From contig JAHFSY010000005.1 of NCBI GenBank assembly GCA_023269615.1, positions 92,341 to 156,340 on the forward strand: a stretch of 64,000 bases of DNA, written 5' to 3'. The stretch comes from Verrucomicrobiota bacterium (GTDB taxonomy: Bacteria; Verrucomicrobiota; Verrucomicrobiia; JABWAM01). Below, piece by piece: positions 56,827 through 64,000 of this stretch (positions within the stretch are counted from its first letter, which is position 1; each line of letters starts with the position of its first letter). The notes under the pieces are model-generated. The model was not told where the DNA came from. It saw only the letters and a program-made list of their open reading frames with translations, and made no database searches. The position numbers and the translations under genes are program-made.

Positions 56827-58323
56827 ATGGCACGGTCCGTACGGCGGCGGATTCTCGTTCTCCTCGGCACCCTCGTGTGTCTCGCGGTTCTCTTCCTCGT
56901 CGAGGAGCATGTCCGCGGTCGCGTGGCGCTCGCGATGTACAAACATGAGTTGACGTCACGCGGTGAAAGACTGACGCCGGAATCGCTGGGACTTTTGCCG
57001 GACAAGAATTGGGAATCGAAGGAGGCGAAGGCCATGGCGCAGGCGATGAAGGAAATCAGTGATTTGGAGTTGTCCATGCCCTTTGTGAAGGCCGTAAACG
57101 AAACCAAGGAGCCGGGACGCCAGTATGCGTTGCTGGAACAGGGGAAGTTGTCAGACTATTCTAAAGAGATAACCTGGGAGGAATTCTCACACAGATTGGA
57201 TGCGGCGCGTCCGACGTTGATGAAACTGAGGGAGGCGCTCCGACAACCCACATTGAGTTTGAAACGAGACAACGAGTGGATCACCAATCGCAAAGTCCCG
57301 GTGAAGCATTATTCTGCGATCAACGAACGCCAAAGCGCCCAATGGTTGAATTTTCTCACGCTGGATGCTGTTCGCCGGGGAAACATGGAGGAGGCGGTGG
57401 AGAATATTGAGATGATGGCCGCGATGAGCCGTTTTCAGGGGAATCGCGATTCCCTGGTTGCCTGCATGATAGGGGTTGCGTTGGAGGGACTTGGAGTGGG
57501 CACGACGTGGGAGGTGTTGCAAGCAAATGGCTGGAACGATGCCCAGCTCGCACGATTGCAAAAGGCGTGGGAGACCAATGATCCTCTGAATGACGTGGTG
57601 CAGGCCATCGAGGCCGAGCGCGTCCGACAGGAGTCCCTGATGGATCGCTTCGGGCCTACCGTCAAGGAAAAGGTACGGGTGGGTGATGGTGAGCCGCGCA
57701 AGCCATTGGGTTACGGCAACATGGCTCTGGTGATGTTGTGGAGGGTGGCGTGGGCCGACCAGGAAAAACTGGAAGATTTCAAGAGTTACCAATTTTCCAT
57801 CGAACACGCGCGGTTGATCGCCAATCATCAATGGCTGCGCAGTCGTGATATGATGAAGGCTGATTCCAGAACGCATGGAGCTTGGGACCAGATCCGTTGC
57901 GTGTACACCCGTCTTGCTCCTTACGGCTTGGTAGACGGCCCGGATTGGCTGCGTGCCAAGGAGAGGATCTTGGGCACCGAAATGCAACGCGTGGAAGCGA
58001 TAGCCGCCATCGCGCTGAAACGGTGTCAGCTGAAAAACGGAAAATATCCGGAAACGCTGGATGCGCTCGTGCCGGATTTTCTCTCCAAGGTGCCACTCGA
58101 TCCCGTGGACGGCAAACCGTTGCGCTATCATTTGAAAGCGGATGGAATGTTCACGCTTTATTCGGTCGGGCGGAATGGAACCGATGAAGGCGGCGATCCG
58201 GGTCCGGCCCCAACCGAGGGGTCGGGAGCCTTCAACGACTGGCGTGCCTGGGCGCTCGACATTACTTGGCCGGAGCCACTGCATGCTGAACCACCAAGAC
58301 TCCAAGACACAAAGTCTCGCTGA
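56827..58323 (+). CDS. Membrane-anchored GspG-like protein, paralogue of 52385 N-terminus
   Basis: A 498-residue protein collinear with residues 1-480 of the protein encoded from 52385. The anchor is followed by the shared LFLVEEHVRGRV and the shared helical region (GWNDAQLARLQK, EAERVRQ), then the GspG-like end CQLKNGKYPETLDALVPDFL, PLDPVDGKPLRYHLKADG. It lacks the STN-like domains. The last dozen residues (PPRLQDTKSR) run into repeat DNA. The 40 bases before both starts are alike (GCTTGC...ATCGTGAGACATT). The role is unknown; GspG-like parts suggest pilus- or secretion-related assembly. Confidence 0.83.
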   Translation: MARSVRRRILVLLGTLVCLAVLFLVEEHVRGRVALAMYKHELTSRGERLTPESLGLLPDKNWESKEAKAMAQAMKEISDLELSMPFVKAVNETKEPGRQYALLEQGKLSDYSKEITWEEFSHRLDAARPTLMKLREALRQPTLSLKRDNEWITNRKVPVKHYSAINERQSAQWLNFLTLDAVRRGNMEEAVENIEMMAAMSRFQGNRDSLVACMIGVALEGLGVGTTWEVLQANGWNDAQLARLQKAWETNDPLNDVVQAIEAERVRQESLMDRFGPTVKEKVRVGDGEPRKPLGYGNMALVMLWRVAWADQEKLEDFKSYQFSIEHARLIANHQWLRSRDMMKADSRTHGAWDQIRCVYTRLAPYGLVDGPDWLRAKERILGTEMQRVEAIAAIALKRCQLKNGKYPETLDALVPDFLSKVPLDPVDGKPLRYHLKADGMFTLYSVGRNGTDEGGDPGPAPTEGSGAFNDWRAWALDITWPEPLHAEPPRLQDTKSR

Positions 58324-58329
58324 CTTCAG

Positions 58330-58500
58330 ACAGGATTCAAACACGCAGTGCGTTGCGCTGCGTGCTCGGGAAATCCCCCTGAAGGGGGACAAGTCTGCGT
58401 CACTCTGCGTTAATCTCCCTACCGAGGGGGACAAGTCTGCGGAGAAAATCCGGAGGCTGCGTTTTCGGAGGCCGCATTCTTGCGAATGCAGCTACGTCAG
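58330..58500. repeat. Composite intergenic repeat with two mini-hairpin insertions
   Basis: Same modules as 52228, with hairpin near 58339-58366. Inserts at 58376-58395 (CCCCTGAAGGGGG then ACAAGTC) and 58416-58437 (TCCCTACCGAGGGGG then ACAAGTC) interrupt AAATC|TGCGTCAC and TTAATC|TGCGGAG. GCATTCTTGCGAATGC follows at 58474-58489. A GCCTCGCC...GCGTAGCGCGGG module lies at 58558-58592. Confidence 0.92.
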
Positions 58501-58637
58501 GAGGTCCGTGTCCATCCCTGGTTATTCCTCTGTCCGCCGAAATTCATCCCTCATCCCTCTCGCCTCGCCGAAGCCTCTGGCGTAGCGCGGGCATCCTTCA
58601 TCCTTTTCTTTTCCCCTCCTCTCGGCATGATGGCGGG

Positions 58638-59747
58638 ATGCCCAAGTCTTCCCATTTACCCAAGCCCCAGGCCGGCTTCGATTCGATCGAGTCGGTTGTG
58701 GATGCCATTCGGCAGGGGCAGATGGTCATCGTGACGGATGACGCGGACCGTGAAAACGAAGGCGATCTCGTGATGGCGGCGGAAAAGGTCACGGCGGAGG
58801 CGATCAATTTCATGGCGCAGCACGGGCGTGGCCTCATCTGCGTGCCGACCACGGCGGCGCGATTGCACGAGCTTGGAATCACCCGCATGGTGATGGAAAA
58901 CCGCGAGTCGCAGAAAACGGATTTCATGGTTTCGGTGGACGCGCGCCAGGGCATCACCACGGGCATCAGCGCGCATGACCGGGCGCGCACCATCTGGGTG
59001 ATTGCCGACCGCAGCTCGGGCGCGCGGGACCTCGTGCAGCCGGGGCATGTCTTTCCGTTGCAGTCCAAGCCGGGCGGCGTGTTGCGCCGCGCCGGCCACA
59101 CCGAGGCGGCGGTGGACCTTGCGCATCTTGCCGGGCTTGCGCCCGCCGGGGTCATCTGTGAAATTCTTCATCGTGACGGCACGATGGCGCGGCTGCCCGA
59201 GCTGCGGAAGTTTCGCAGAAAGCACCGGCTGAAAATGTGCAGCATCCGCGACCTGATCGCCTACCGCCGCGTTCGTGAAAAACTCATCGAGCTGATCGAG
59301 GTGGTGGAGATGCCCACGCCGCACGGGAAGTTCAAACTCCACTGCTACCGCTCGCTCGTGGACGACCGCCAGCATTTCGCGCTGGTGATGGGGCGCGTGA
59401 ACGCCGGCAAGCCCGTGCTCGTGCGCGTGCAGGCCGAATGCGTGGCGTCGGATGTTTTTCATTCGCCGATGTTCGGGCCCAAGGATTTGTTGAGGGAGGC
59501 GTTCGAGGCCATTGCGGACGAGGGATCGGGCGTGCTGCTCTACATGCGTCACGAAGGCTGGGGGCCGGTGATGCGCGACGCCACGGGCAAGGTGAAGGCG
59601 CCGCATCTGCGAGAATACGGGCTGGGCGCGCAAATCCTCGTCGATCTCGGCGTGCAACAAATCCGCCTGCTCACGAACAAGCCGAAGACGGTGGTCGGGC
59701 TGGAGGGATACGGGCTCAAAATTGTGGACCAGGTGCCGCTGCGATGA
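58638..59747 (+). CDS. ribB: 3,4-dihydroxy-2-butanone-4-phosphate synthase with degenerate GTP cyclohydrolase II domain
   Basis: A 369-residue RibBA-like protein. Residues 14-215 are an intact RibB domain: VTDDADRENEGDLVMAAE, TTGISAHDRARTI, RAGHTEAAVDLAHLAGLAPA. Residues 223-369 are GTP cyclohydrolase II-like (HCYRSLVDDRQHFALVMG, VLVRVQAECVASDVFHSP) but lack the paired cysteines after DVF that bind zinc, and the usual EGRG is EGWG (306-309). RibA activity is therefore probably lost, as in RibBX-type proteins. ribH overlaps the stop by four bases. No FMN riboswitch is recognisable upstream. Confidence 0.9.
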   Translation: MPKSSHLPKPQAGFDSIESVVDAIRQGQMVIVTDDADRENEGDLVMAAEKVTAEAINFMAQHGRGLICVPTTAARLHELGITRMVMENRESQKTDFMVSVDARQGITTGISAHDRARTIWVIADRSSGARDLVQPGHVFPLQSKPGGVLRRAGHTEAAVDLAHLAGLAPAGVICEILHRDGTMARLPELRKFRRKHRLKMCSIRDLIAYRRVREKLIELIEVVEMPTPHGKFKLHCYRSLVDDRQHFALVMGRVNAGKPVLVRVQAECVASDVFHSPMFGPKDLLREAFEAIADEGSGVLLYMRHEGWGPVMRDATGKVKAPHLREYGLGAQILVDLGVQQIRLLTNKPKTVVGLEGYGLKIVDQVPLR

Positions 59748-60199
59748 TGAAATCTTCCAAAAAACTGGCGCCATCGAAATCCGCGCCCGGACTTCGCGTG
59801 GCGATTGTTGCGTCGCGTTACAACGAGGCGCTCACCGACGCGTTGTTGCGTCACACGCTGGACACGCTTGCCGTCGCCGGGGCGGGAAAGGTGCGCGTGG
59901 TGCGCGTGCCGGGCGCGTACGAGATTCCGACGGCTGCCATGGCGCTGGCGCGTTTGCGGAAATTTGACGCGATCATCGCCCTGGGCGTGGTGATGCAGGG
60001 AGTGACGGCGCATGCGGACCATATCGGGGTTGCGTGCGCGATCAACCTGCAGCGGATCAGCATGGAAACCGGCGTGCCGGTGATCCACCAGGTGCTGAGC
60101 CCGCCCAATGCGCGCGATGCGAAGGCGCGCCTGAGAGTGAGGGGAATCGAAGCCGCGAATGCGGCGATAGAGATGGCCTTGGTGATGAAGGGTTTTTGA
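59744..60199 (+). CDS. ribH: 6,7-dimethyl-8-ribityllumazine synthase
   Basis: A 151-residue lumazine synthase, the penultimate riboflavin enzyme, which uses the RibB product. LRVAIVASRYNEALTDALLR, RVPGAYEIPTAAMALAR and the catalytic His in VMQGVTAHADHIGVAC are present; LSPPNARDAKARLRVRGIEA closes the fold. The usual GAT-x-H reads GVTAH, a mild variant. ATGA overlaps ribB. ATG 59744 and ATG 59747 are adjacent alternatives. Confidence 0.92.
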   Translation: MMKSSKKLAPSKSAPGLRVAIVASRYNEALTDALLRHTLDTLAVAGAGKVRVVRVPGAYEIPTAAMALARLRKFDAIIALGVVMQGVTAHADHIGVACAINLQRISMETGVPVIHQVLSPPNARDAKARLRVRGIEAANAAIEMALVMKGF

Positions 60200-60291
60200 C
60201 GGAATTTCGGAGAGCCTCTCGCAAAGGCGCAAAGACGCAAAGCCCTTTGTCCTGTTAATCCTGTCAAAAATTCAGTATTCTTCTCCGACTC

Positions 60292-60738
60292 ATGGGCACA
60301 CGACACGAAAGCAGGGAACTGGCGTTGCAATTCCTGTACCAGCAGGATTCGGCTTCGCGCTATCCGCAGCCGCTGCCGGAGGCCTGGAAATTATTCTGGG
60401 CGATGCAGGAGTACAACGAAGAGGCGCGGAAGTTTGCGGAGGCCCTGGCCACGGGTGTGCTGGAACACCATGAGGCGGTGGATGCGAAGATCAAGGCCTA
60501 CAGCCAGAACTGGGATTTCCAGCGCATCGCGGTTGTGGACCGCAACATCCTGCGCATCGCGGTCTATGAGCTGCTCTTTCGCGACGACATTCCGCCCGTC
60601 GTCTCGATCAACGAAGCCATTGATCTCGCGAAGAAATATTCCACGGAGGACTCGGGGCGTTTTGTGAACGGCATGCTCGACCGCGTGAAGCTGGATCTCT
60701 CCCGACCGCTGCGCACCGCGACGGCACACGCGAAGTGA
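60292..60738 (+). CDS. nusB: Transcription antitermination factor NusB
   Basis: A 148-residue NusB. TRHESRELALQFLYQQD is the family start, and DFQRIAVVDRNILRIAVYEL with IPPVVSINEAIDLAKKYSTE and SGRFVNGMLDRV are the conserved helices. It binds boxA RNA with NusE during rRNA antitermination. Location after ribH is a common arrangement. GCGCAAAGACGCAAAG repeat words lie in the 92-base gap before it. Confidence 0.95.
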   Translation: MGTRHESRELALQFLYQQDSASRYPQPLPEAWKLFWAMQEYNEEARKFAEALATGVLEHHEAVDAKIKAYSQNWDFQRIAVVDRNILRIAVYELLFRDDIPPVVSINEAIDLAKKYSTEDSGRFVNGMLDRVKLDLSRPLRTATAHAK

Positions 60739-60744
60739 CATTCC

Positions 60745-61614
60745 ATGAAAGCCGACCTTCACCTTCACACGCGTTATTCGGATGGGACGGATTCACCGGC
60801 CGATCTTCTCTCACGCGCCGCGTCGCATCAATTGAACGTGATTGCGGTGACGGACCACGACACGATTGGCGGCGTGGGCGAGGCGATGGATGCGGGGAAG
60901 CGCCTCGGCATTCGCGTCGTGCCCGGCGTGGAGATCACGGCCCAGCTTCACAAGCAGGAGTTGCACCTGCTGGCCTATTTTCGTCCTGACGAGGAGGGAG
61001 AACATGGCTGGCGCGATCCGCGTCTGCGAGGCCAGCTGGACCGCGATGCGCATCATCGCGCCATGCGGGCCGAGGCGATGGTGAAGAAGCTGAACGCGCT
61101 GGGCATTTCGGTGACGATGGAGGATGTGCGGCGCCAGGCCAACTCCATCACGTCGGAAGGTGGGGACGGGGAATCGGCGGCGGGCACGCTGGGACGTCCG
61201 CACGTTGCGGCCGCACTGGTTGCAGGGAAGCATGTGGCGAGCATGGACGAGGCATTTTCACTTTATTTGAAAAAGGGTTGTCCCGCGTGGGTGGACAAGG
61301 AGCGTGCCGAGGCGCGGGAGATCATCGAGCTGGTGCATCAATGCGGTGGCGTGGCGTCGCTGGCGCATCCCGGACTTTTGCGCAACGAGCGCATTCCATC
61401 GCAGCTTGTGGAGGAGGGGATTGACGGCGTGGAAGTGTATCACTCGCGCCACAACAGCGTGCAGTCCACGCGCTTCCGCCAGTTTGCGCACGAGCACGGC
61501 TTGCTGGTCACCGGTGGATCCGATTGTCATGGCATGTTGAAGGGCGAGCCGCTGATGGGGCGGGTGGAACTGCGAGGACAGGACCTCGACCGTATCCTGG
61601 CGAGAATCGGATGA
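60745..61614 (+). CDS. PHP-domain phosphoesterase
   Basis: A 289-residue PHP protein related to 3',5'-nucleoside bisphosphate phosphatases/RNase AM (YciV). Metal-binding motifs: DLHLHTRYSDGTDSP, AVTDHDTIGGV, VVPGVEITAQ, ASLAHPG and TGGSDCHG. Substrate is inferred from the family only. It starts 6 bases after nusB, so they are probably cotranscribed. Confidence 0.9.
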   Translation: MKADLHLHTRYSDGTDSPADLLSRAASHQLNVIAVTDHDTIGGVGEAMDAGKRLGIRVVPGVEITAQLHKQELHLLAYFRPDEEGEHGWRDPRLRGQLDRDAHHRAMRAEAMVKKLNALGISVTMEDVRRQANSITSEGGDGESAAGTLGRPHVAAALVAGKHVASMDEAFSLYLKKGCPAWVDKERAEAREIIELVHQCGGVASLAHPGLLRNERIPSQLVEEGIDGVEVYHSRHNSVQSTRFRQFAHEHGLLVTGGSDCHGMLKGEPLMGRVELRGQDLDRILARIG

Positions 61615-61629
61615 AGGCGGAGGCGGAGT

Positions 61630-61900
61630 TTTTGACAGGATTAACATGATTTACAGAATTTCGGAGAGTCTCGCGCAAAGGCGCAAAGGCGCAAAGACCC
61701 GCCCTGGGTCCAATTTCTCCGCAGATTTCACAGAGGAACGCAGATTTTCCGAACGGCATCAAACCGCGCCATCCGTGTGGAAAGCCTCGCTTTCCACACG
61801 GATGGCGCGGTTGGGGTCCAGGGTTCTGCCGAACTTTGCGCCTTTGCGCCTTTGCGCGAAACTCCCGGAGGTTGCGGGAATCTGTGTCTGTCTGCGAAAT
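61630..61900. repeat. Nested palindrome cluster within composite repeat modules
   Basis: TTTGACAGGATTAACATGAT opens the region. Outer arms TCGCGCAAAGGCGCAAAGGC (61671-61696) and complement (61834-61859), 26 bp perfect, enclose arms AACCGCGCCATCCGTGTGGA (61762-61784) and complement (61790-61812), 23 bp perfect. CTCCGCAGATTTCACAG and CTGTCTGCGAAATCTGCGGA modules lie inside and outside. No gene seen. Confidence 0.95.
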
Positions 61901-61937
61901 CTGCGGAAGATTCGGGTGCAAGAACTCGCCACTCCGT

Positions 61938-62822
61938 ATGGGACTTCTTGATCAATTCAAACATTCGCTGGCGAAGACGCGGGCGGTGATCGTGGGGCGG
62001 TTTGTTTCGCCGCAGTGGAGTGCGGAGGAGATGGAGCGCGGGCTCATCGAGGCGGATTTCGGACCGCGTCTTTCCGCCGAGATCGTCGCGCAGGTGAAGA
62101 AGCGCCTTGAACTCAACCCGCGCGCCACGAGGGAGGAAGCGCTGATTGCGGCGCGCGCCGAGATCCAGTCCATCCTGAAAACCCCATCTATGGTCGGCAA
62201 CGCGGTGGAGGCGCGGCCGCTTGTGATTTTGATGGTGGGGGTGAATGGCACGGGCAAGACGACGACCACGGCGAAGCTGGCCCATCGTTTCAAGAAGGAG
62301 GGAGGGCGGGTCCTGGTGGCGGCTGCGGACACATTTCGTGCGGCTGCGGTGGAGCAGTTGAAGGAGTGGGGGAAGCGTCTCGAGGTGGAAGTGGTGTCGG
62401 CCGCGTATGGAGCCGATCCCGGCTCGGTGGCGCACGACGCGTTGAAGCGCGCCCAGAAGGAGGAATGCACGCATGTGATTGTGGACACGGCGGGACGCCA
62501 GCATACGAAGTCCAATCTGATGCAGGAATTGCAGAAGGTGAAGCGCGTGATCACGAAGGCCCTGCCGGGGGCGCCGCATGAAACCTGGCTGGTGGTTGAC
62601 GCGCCGACGGGGGGCAACGCGCTCTCGCAGGTGCGCGAGTTTCACGAGGCGATGCAGTTGACCGGCGTGATTGTGACGAAGCTGGATGGCAGTGCCCGCG
62701 GTGGAATCGTAGCGGCAATCTGTCGTGAAAGCTCCCTGCCCATCCGGTTTGCCGGACTGGGGGAGGGAGTGGATGACCTGGAACCATTCGATCCCGTGGT
62801 GTTCAGTGAGGCGTTGTTCTGA
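61938..62822 (+). CDS. ftsY: Signal recognition particle receptor FtsY
   Basis: A 294-residue SRP GTPase that docks ribosome-SRP complexes at the membrane. The N domain (GLLDQFKHSLAKTRAVIVGR) is followed by G1 LMVGVNGTGKTTTTAKLAHR, ADTFRAAAVEQLKEW, VIVDTAGRQHTKSNLM, VVDAPTGGNALSQVREF (the usual DATTGQNA box, modified) and VTKLDGSARGGIVAA. It lacks the long acidic A domain of E. coli FtsY, as in many phyla. An intrinsic terminator follows. Confidence 0.95.
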   Translation: MGLLDQFKHSLAKTRAVIVGRFVSPQWSAEEMERGLIEADFGPRLSAEIVAQVKKRLELNPRATREEALIAARAEIQSILKTPSMVGNAVEARPLVILMVGVNGTGKTTTTAKLAHRFKKEGGRVLVAAADTFRAAAVEQLKEWGKRLEVEVVSAAYGADPGSVAHDALKRAQKEECTHVIVDTAGRQHTKSNLMQELQKVKRVITKALPGAPHETWLVVDAPTGGNALSQVREFHEAMQLTGVIVTKLDGSARGGIVAAICRESSLPIRFAGLGEGVDDLEPFDPVVFSEALF

Positions 62823-62828
62823 GACTTT

Positions 62829-62966
62829 GGCCACGGATGAACACGGATGAAACACGGATGGGCAGCACCCTGATCCCGTTCCAGAAATCGGCTCGGACAC
62901 GTCCGAGCCGATGGGTTTTTTTCGGTCTGAAAATCCGTGTTTCATCCGTGTCAATCTGTGGCTAAA
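62829..62966. repeat. Nested palindrome (CACGGATGAACACGG arms)
   Basis: CCACGGATGAACACGGATGA and further units at 62829-62860 face ATCCGTGTTTCATCCGTGTC at 62933-62952. The 26-base perfect palindrome 62887-62912 lies at the centre. Copies of the arm word occur at 23378 and 37378. Confidence 0.9.
62887..62922 (+). terminator. Intrinsic terminator after ftsY
   Basis: ATCGGCTCGGAC pairs with GTCCGAGCCGAT (62887-62912, 12 bp, 2-base loop) and is followed by GGG and seven T (62916-62922). It is the only palindrome in the window with a proper T-tract, and lies within the outer arms of a repeat. Confidence 0.85.
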
Positions 62967-62975
62967 TCAGTCTCC

Positions 62976-63764
62976 ATGTTGAGATATCTCAAACTATGCC
63001 TCGCGCTTTTCCGGTACAGCATCACGCGCGAGCTGATGTTCAAGGCGAACTTTCTTTTGTGGGTAATCGTCGAGTTTTCGTGGTTTGGAATCCAGGTGGC
63101 GCTGGTGGAGGTGATTTTCTCGCACGTGCAGGAGATTGCGGGCTGGAACAAATACCAGATGATCCTGCTGATCGGCACGAGCCACGTGGTGCAGCAGGTG
63201 TTTCAGTTTGTGTTCATGCTCAACTGCATGGAGCTGCCCGACAATGTGCGGACGGGCAAGCTCGACTTCGCGCTGCTCCAGCCGGCGAACAGCCAGTTTC
63301 TTGTTTCCGTGCGAAAATTCGATCCGGGCGCGCTCGTGAATGGGAGCATTGGCTTTGGATTCATCGTGTATGCGGCGTGGCGGCTCGGGCTGCATCCGAC
63401 CGCCGGGCAGCTCGCGCTCTTTGCGCTGCTGATCGTCAACGGCGTGTTCATCCACTACGCGCTCATGCTGGCGATCGTGACGGTTTCCTTCTGGATCGTG
63501 CGCGCGCAGGGGCTGGTGTACGGGTACTACAATCTTTTCCAGATTTCGCGAATCCCGAAGGACGCGTTCAAGGGGGGCGTGAAGGCCTTTTTCACATTCG
63601 GCCTGCCGATGCTGGTGGTGGCGAATTATCCTGCCGAGGTCCTGGCGAAAGGCTTGTGGGGCACGGCTGCGTTCTGGGTGATCGGCATTTCGGTGATGTT
63701 TGTTGCGGTCTCGAGTCTGTGGTTCCGCTTTGCATTGCGATTCTACACGAGCGCGAGTTCGTAG
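62976..63764 (+). CDS. ABC-2 type transporter permease
   Basis: A 262-residue membrane protein with six hydrophobic helices. RYSITRELMFKANFLLWVIV and DNVRTGKLDFALLQPANSQF are typical of the ABC2_membrane_6 (DUF990) family, with PMLVVANYPAEVLAKG near the end. Such permeases pair with a separate ATPase and a second permease, usually adjacent; none is visible before the window ends, so they may lie to the right. ATG 62976 skips upstream codons that lie in repeat DNA. Confidence 0.87.
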   Translation: MLRYLKLCLALFRYSITRELMFKANFLLWVIVEFSWFGIQVALVEVIFSHVQEIAGWNKYQMILLIGTSHVVQQVFQFVFMLNCMELPDNVRTGKLDFALLQPANSQFLVSVRKFDPGALVNGSIGFGFIVYAAWRLGLHPTAGQLALFALLIVNGVFIHYALMLAIVTVSFWIVRAQGLVYGYYNLFQISRIPKDAFKGGVKAFFTFGLPMLVVANYPAEVLAKGLWGTAAFWVIGISVMFVAVSSLWFRFALRFYTSASS

Positions 63765-63769
63765 ATGCA

Positions 63770-63860
63770 GGAACGGAATTTCTCCGCAAATTAACGCAGA
63801 CGGACGCAGATTTCAGAAAACGGAACCTTTTCACGCAGCGCACCGCGCTGCGTGAAAATC
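63770..63860. repeat. CTCCGCAAATTAACGCAGA module and CACGCAGCGC hairpin
   Basis: TTTTCACGCAGCGC (63828-63841) pairs perfectly with 63845-63858. The same core is at 7731, 52272, 55511 and 58339 with different outer bases. From 63861 to the end of the window I see no supportable gene. Confidence 0.85.
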
Positions 63861-64000
63861 AGCCTTTGCGACTTGGCGCCTTCCATGAGAAGGCTGGTCA
63901 AGTACTATTGTCCGCCGTGGCGGACACTGGGCTGAGATGGGGAGGTGGACGTTTGGCTTCCATTCGCACTTTGGCTGAAGAGTGTCCTCTTCGGTGCATG

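Noticed and set aside
58500..58637. FMN riboswitch expected before ribB
   Set aside because: None of the conserved RFN words were found; the leader is repeat DNA.
63861..64000. Possible gene at the right edge
   Set aside because: All frames are short or broken and no motif can be read before the window ends.

Overview
The window looks like one chromosomal stretch of a GC-rich Gram-negative bacterium, most likely a member of the Verrucomicrobiota. That placement is inferred from gene content: GspG-like 'NGKYPxxLDALVP' proteins, a membrane Ser/Thr kinase, many small secreted proteins without known family, and intergenic DNA packed with short palindromic repeats. No rRNA or other phylogenetic marker was used. 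About sixty protein genes and one tRNA-Arg(CCG) can be supported.

Layout. 1-7.6 kb: start of mnmG, a capsule-export-like protein, small redox/phosphatase/deacetylase genes, a receptor-like Ser/Thr kinase and a TrpG/PabA glutaminase. 7.8-13.4 kb: a tight leftward operon of ROK regulator, NodB-like deacetylase, DegT aminotransferase, Gfo/Idh/MocA oxidoreductase and an unknown protein. 13.6-17.3 kb: MscS channel and a BtuF-BtuD-BtuC-type corrinoid importer whose ATPase and permease are joined in frame through a repeat. 17.3-23.2 kb: aroA, tyrA, a polyprenyl synthase, lysC and a MoeB-rhodanese. 23.7-25.9 kb: five small leftward genes each followed by an attC-like site, an integron cassette array with no integrase in view. 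26.2-38.5 kb: SUMF1-like and redoxin-like secreted proteins, serA, a phosphohexomutase, a GH18-deacetylase-GT2 polysaccharide synthase and a GH26 enzyme. 39-51.9 kb: secreted propeller protein, rsmD, AsmA-like protein, enolase-superfamily enzyme, HAD phosphatase, a DUF1537 kinase with class II aldolase, and unknowns. 52-58.3 kb: tRNA-Arg, two paralogous membrane proteins (one carrying five STN-like domains) and a Phd/VapC toxin-antitoxin pair between them. 58.6-63.8 kb: ribB (with a degenerate GTP cyclohydrolase II domain), ribH, nusB, a PHP phosphoesterase, ftsY and an ABC-2 permease.

The two signals most worth a second look are the cassette array and the intergenic repeats. The repeats are perfect or near-perfect hairpins, often nested (an outer inverted pair of one family enclosing an inner hairpin of another). 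They show compensatory arm changes, swapped outer arms, and 20-22 bp mini-hairpins inserted at the same target word. One repeat copy has become coding and fuses two transporter subunits; others supply parts of protein N-termini.
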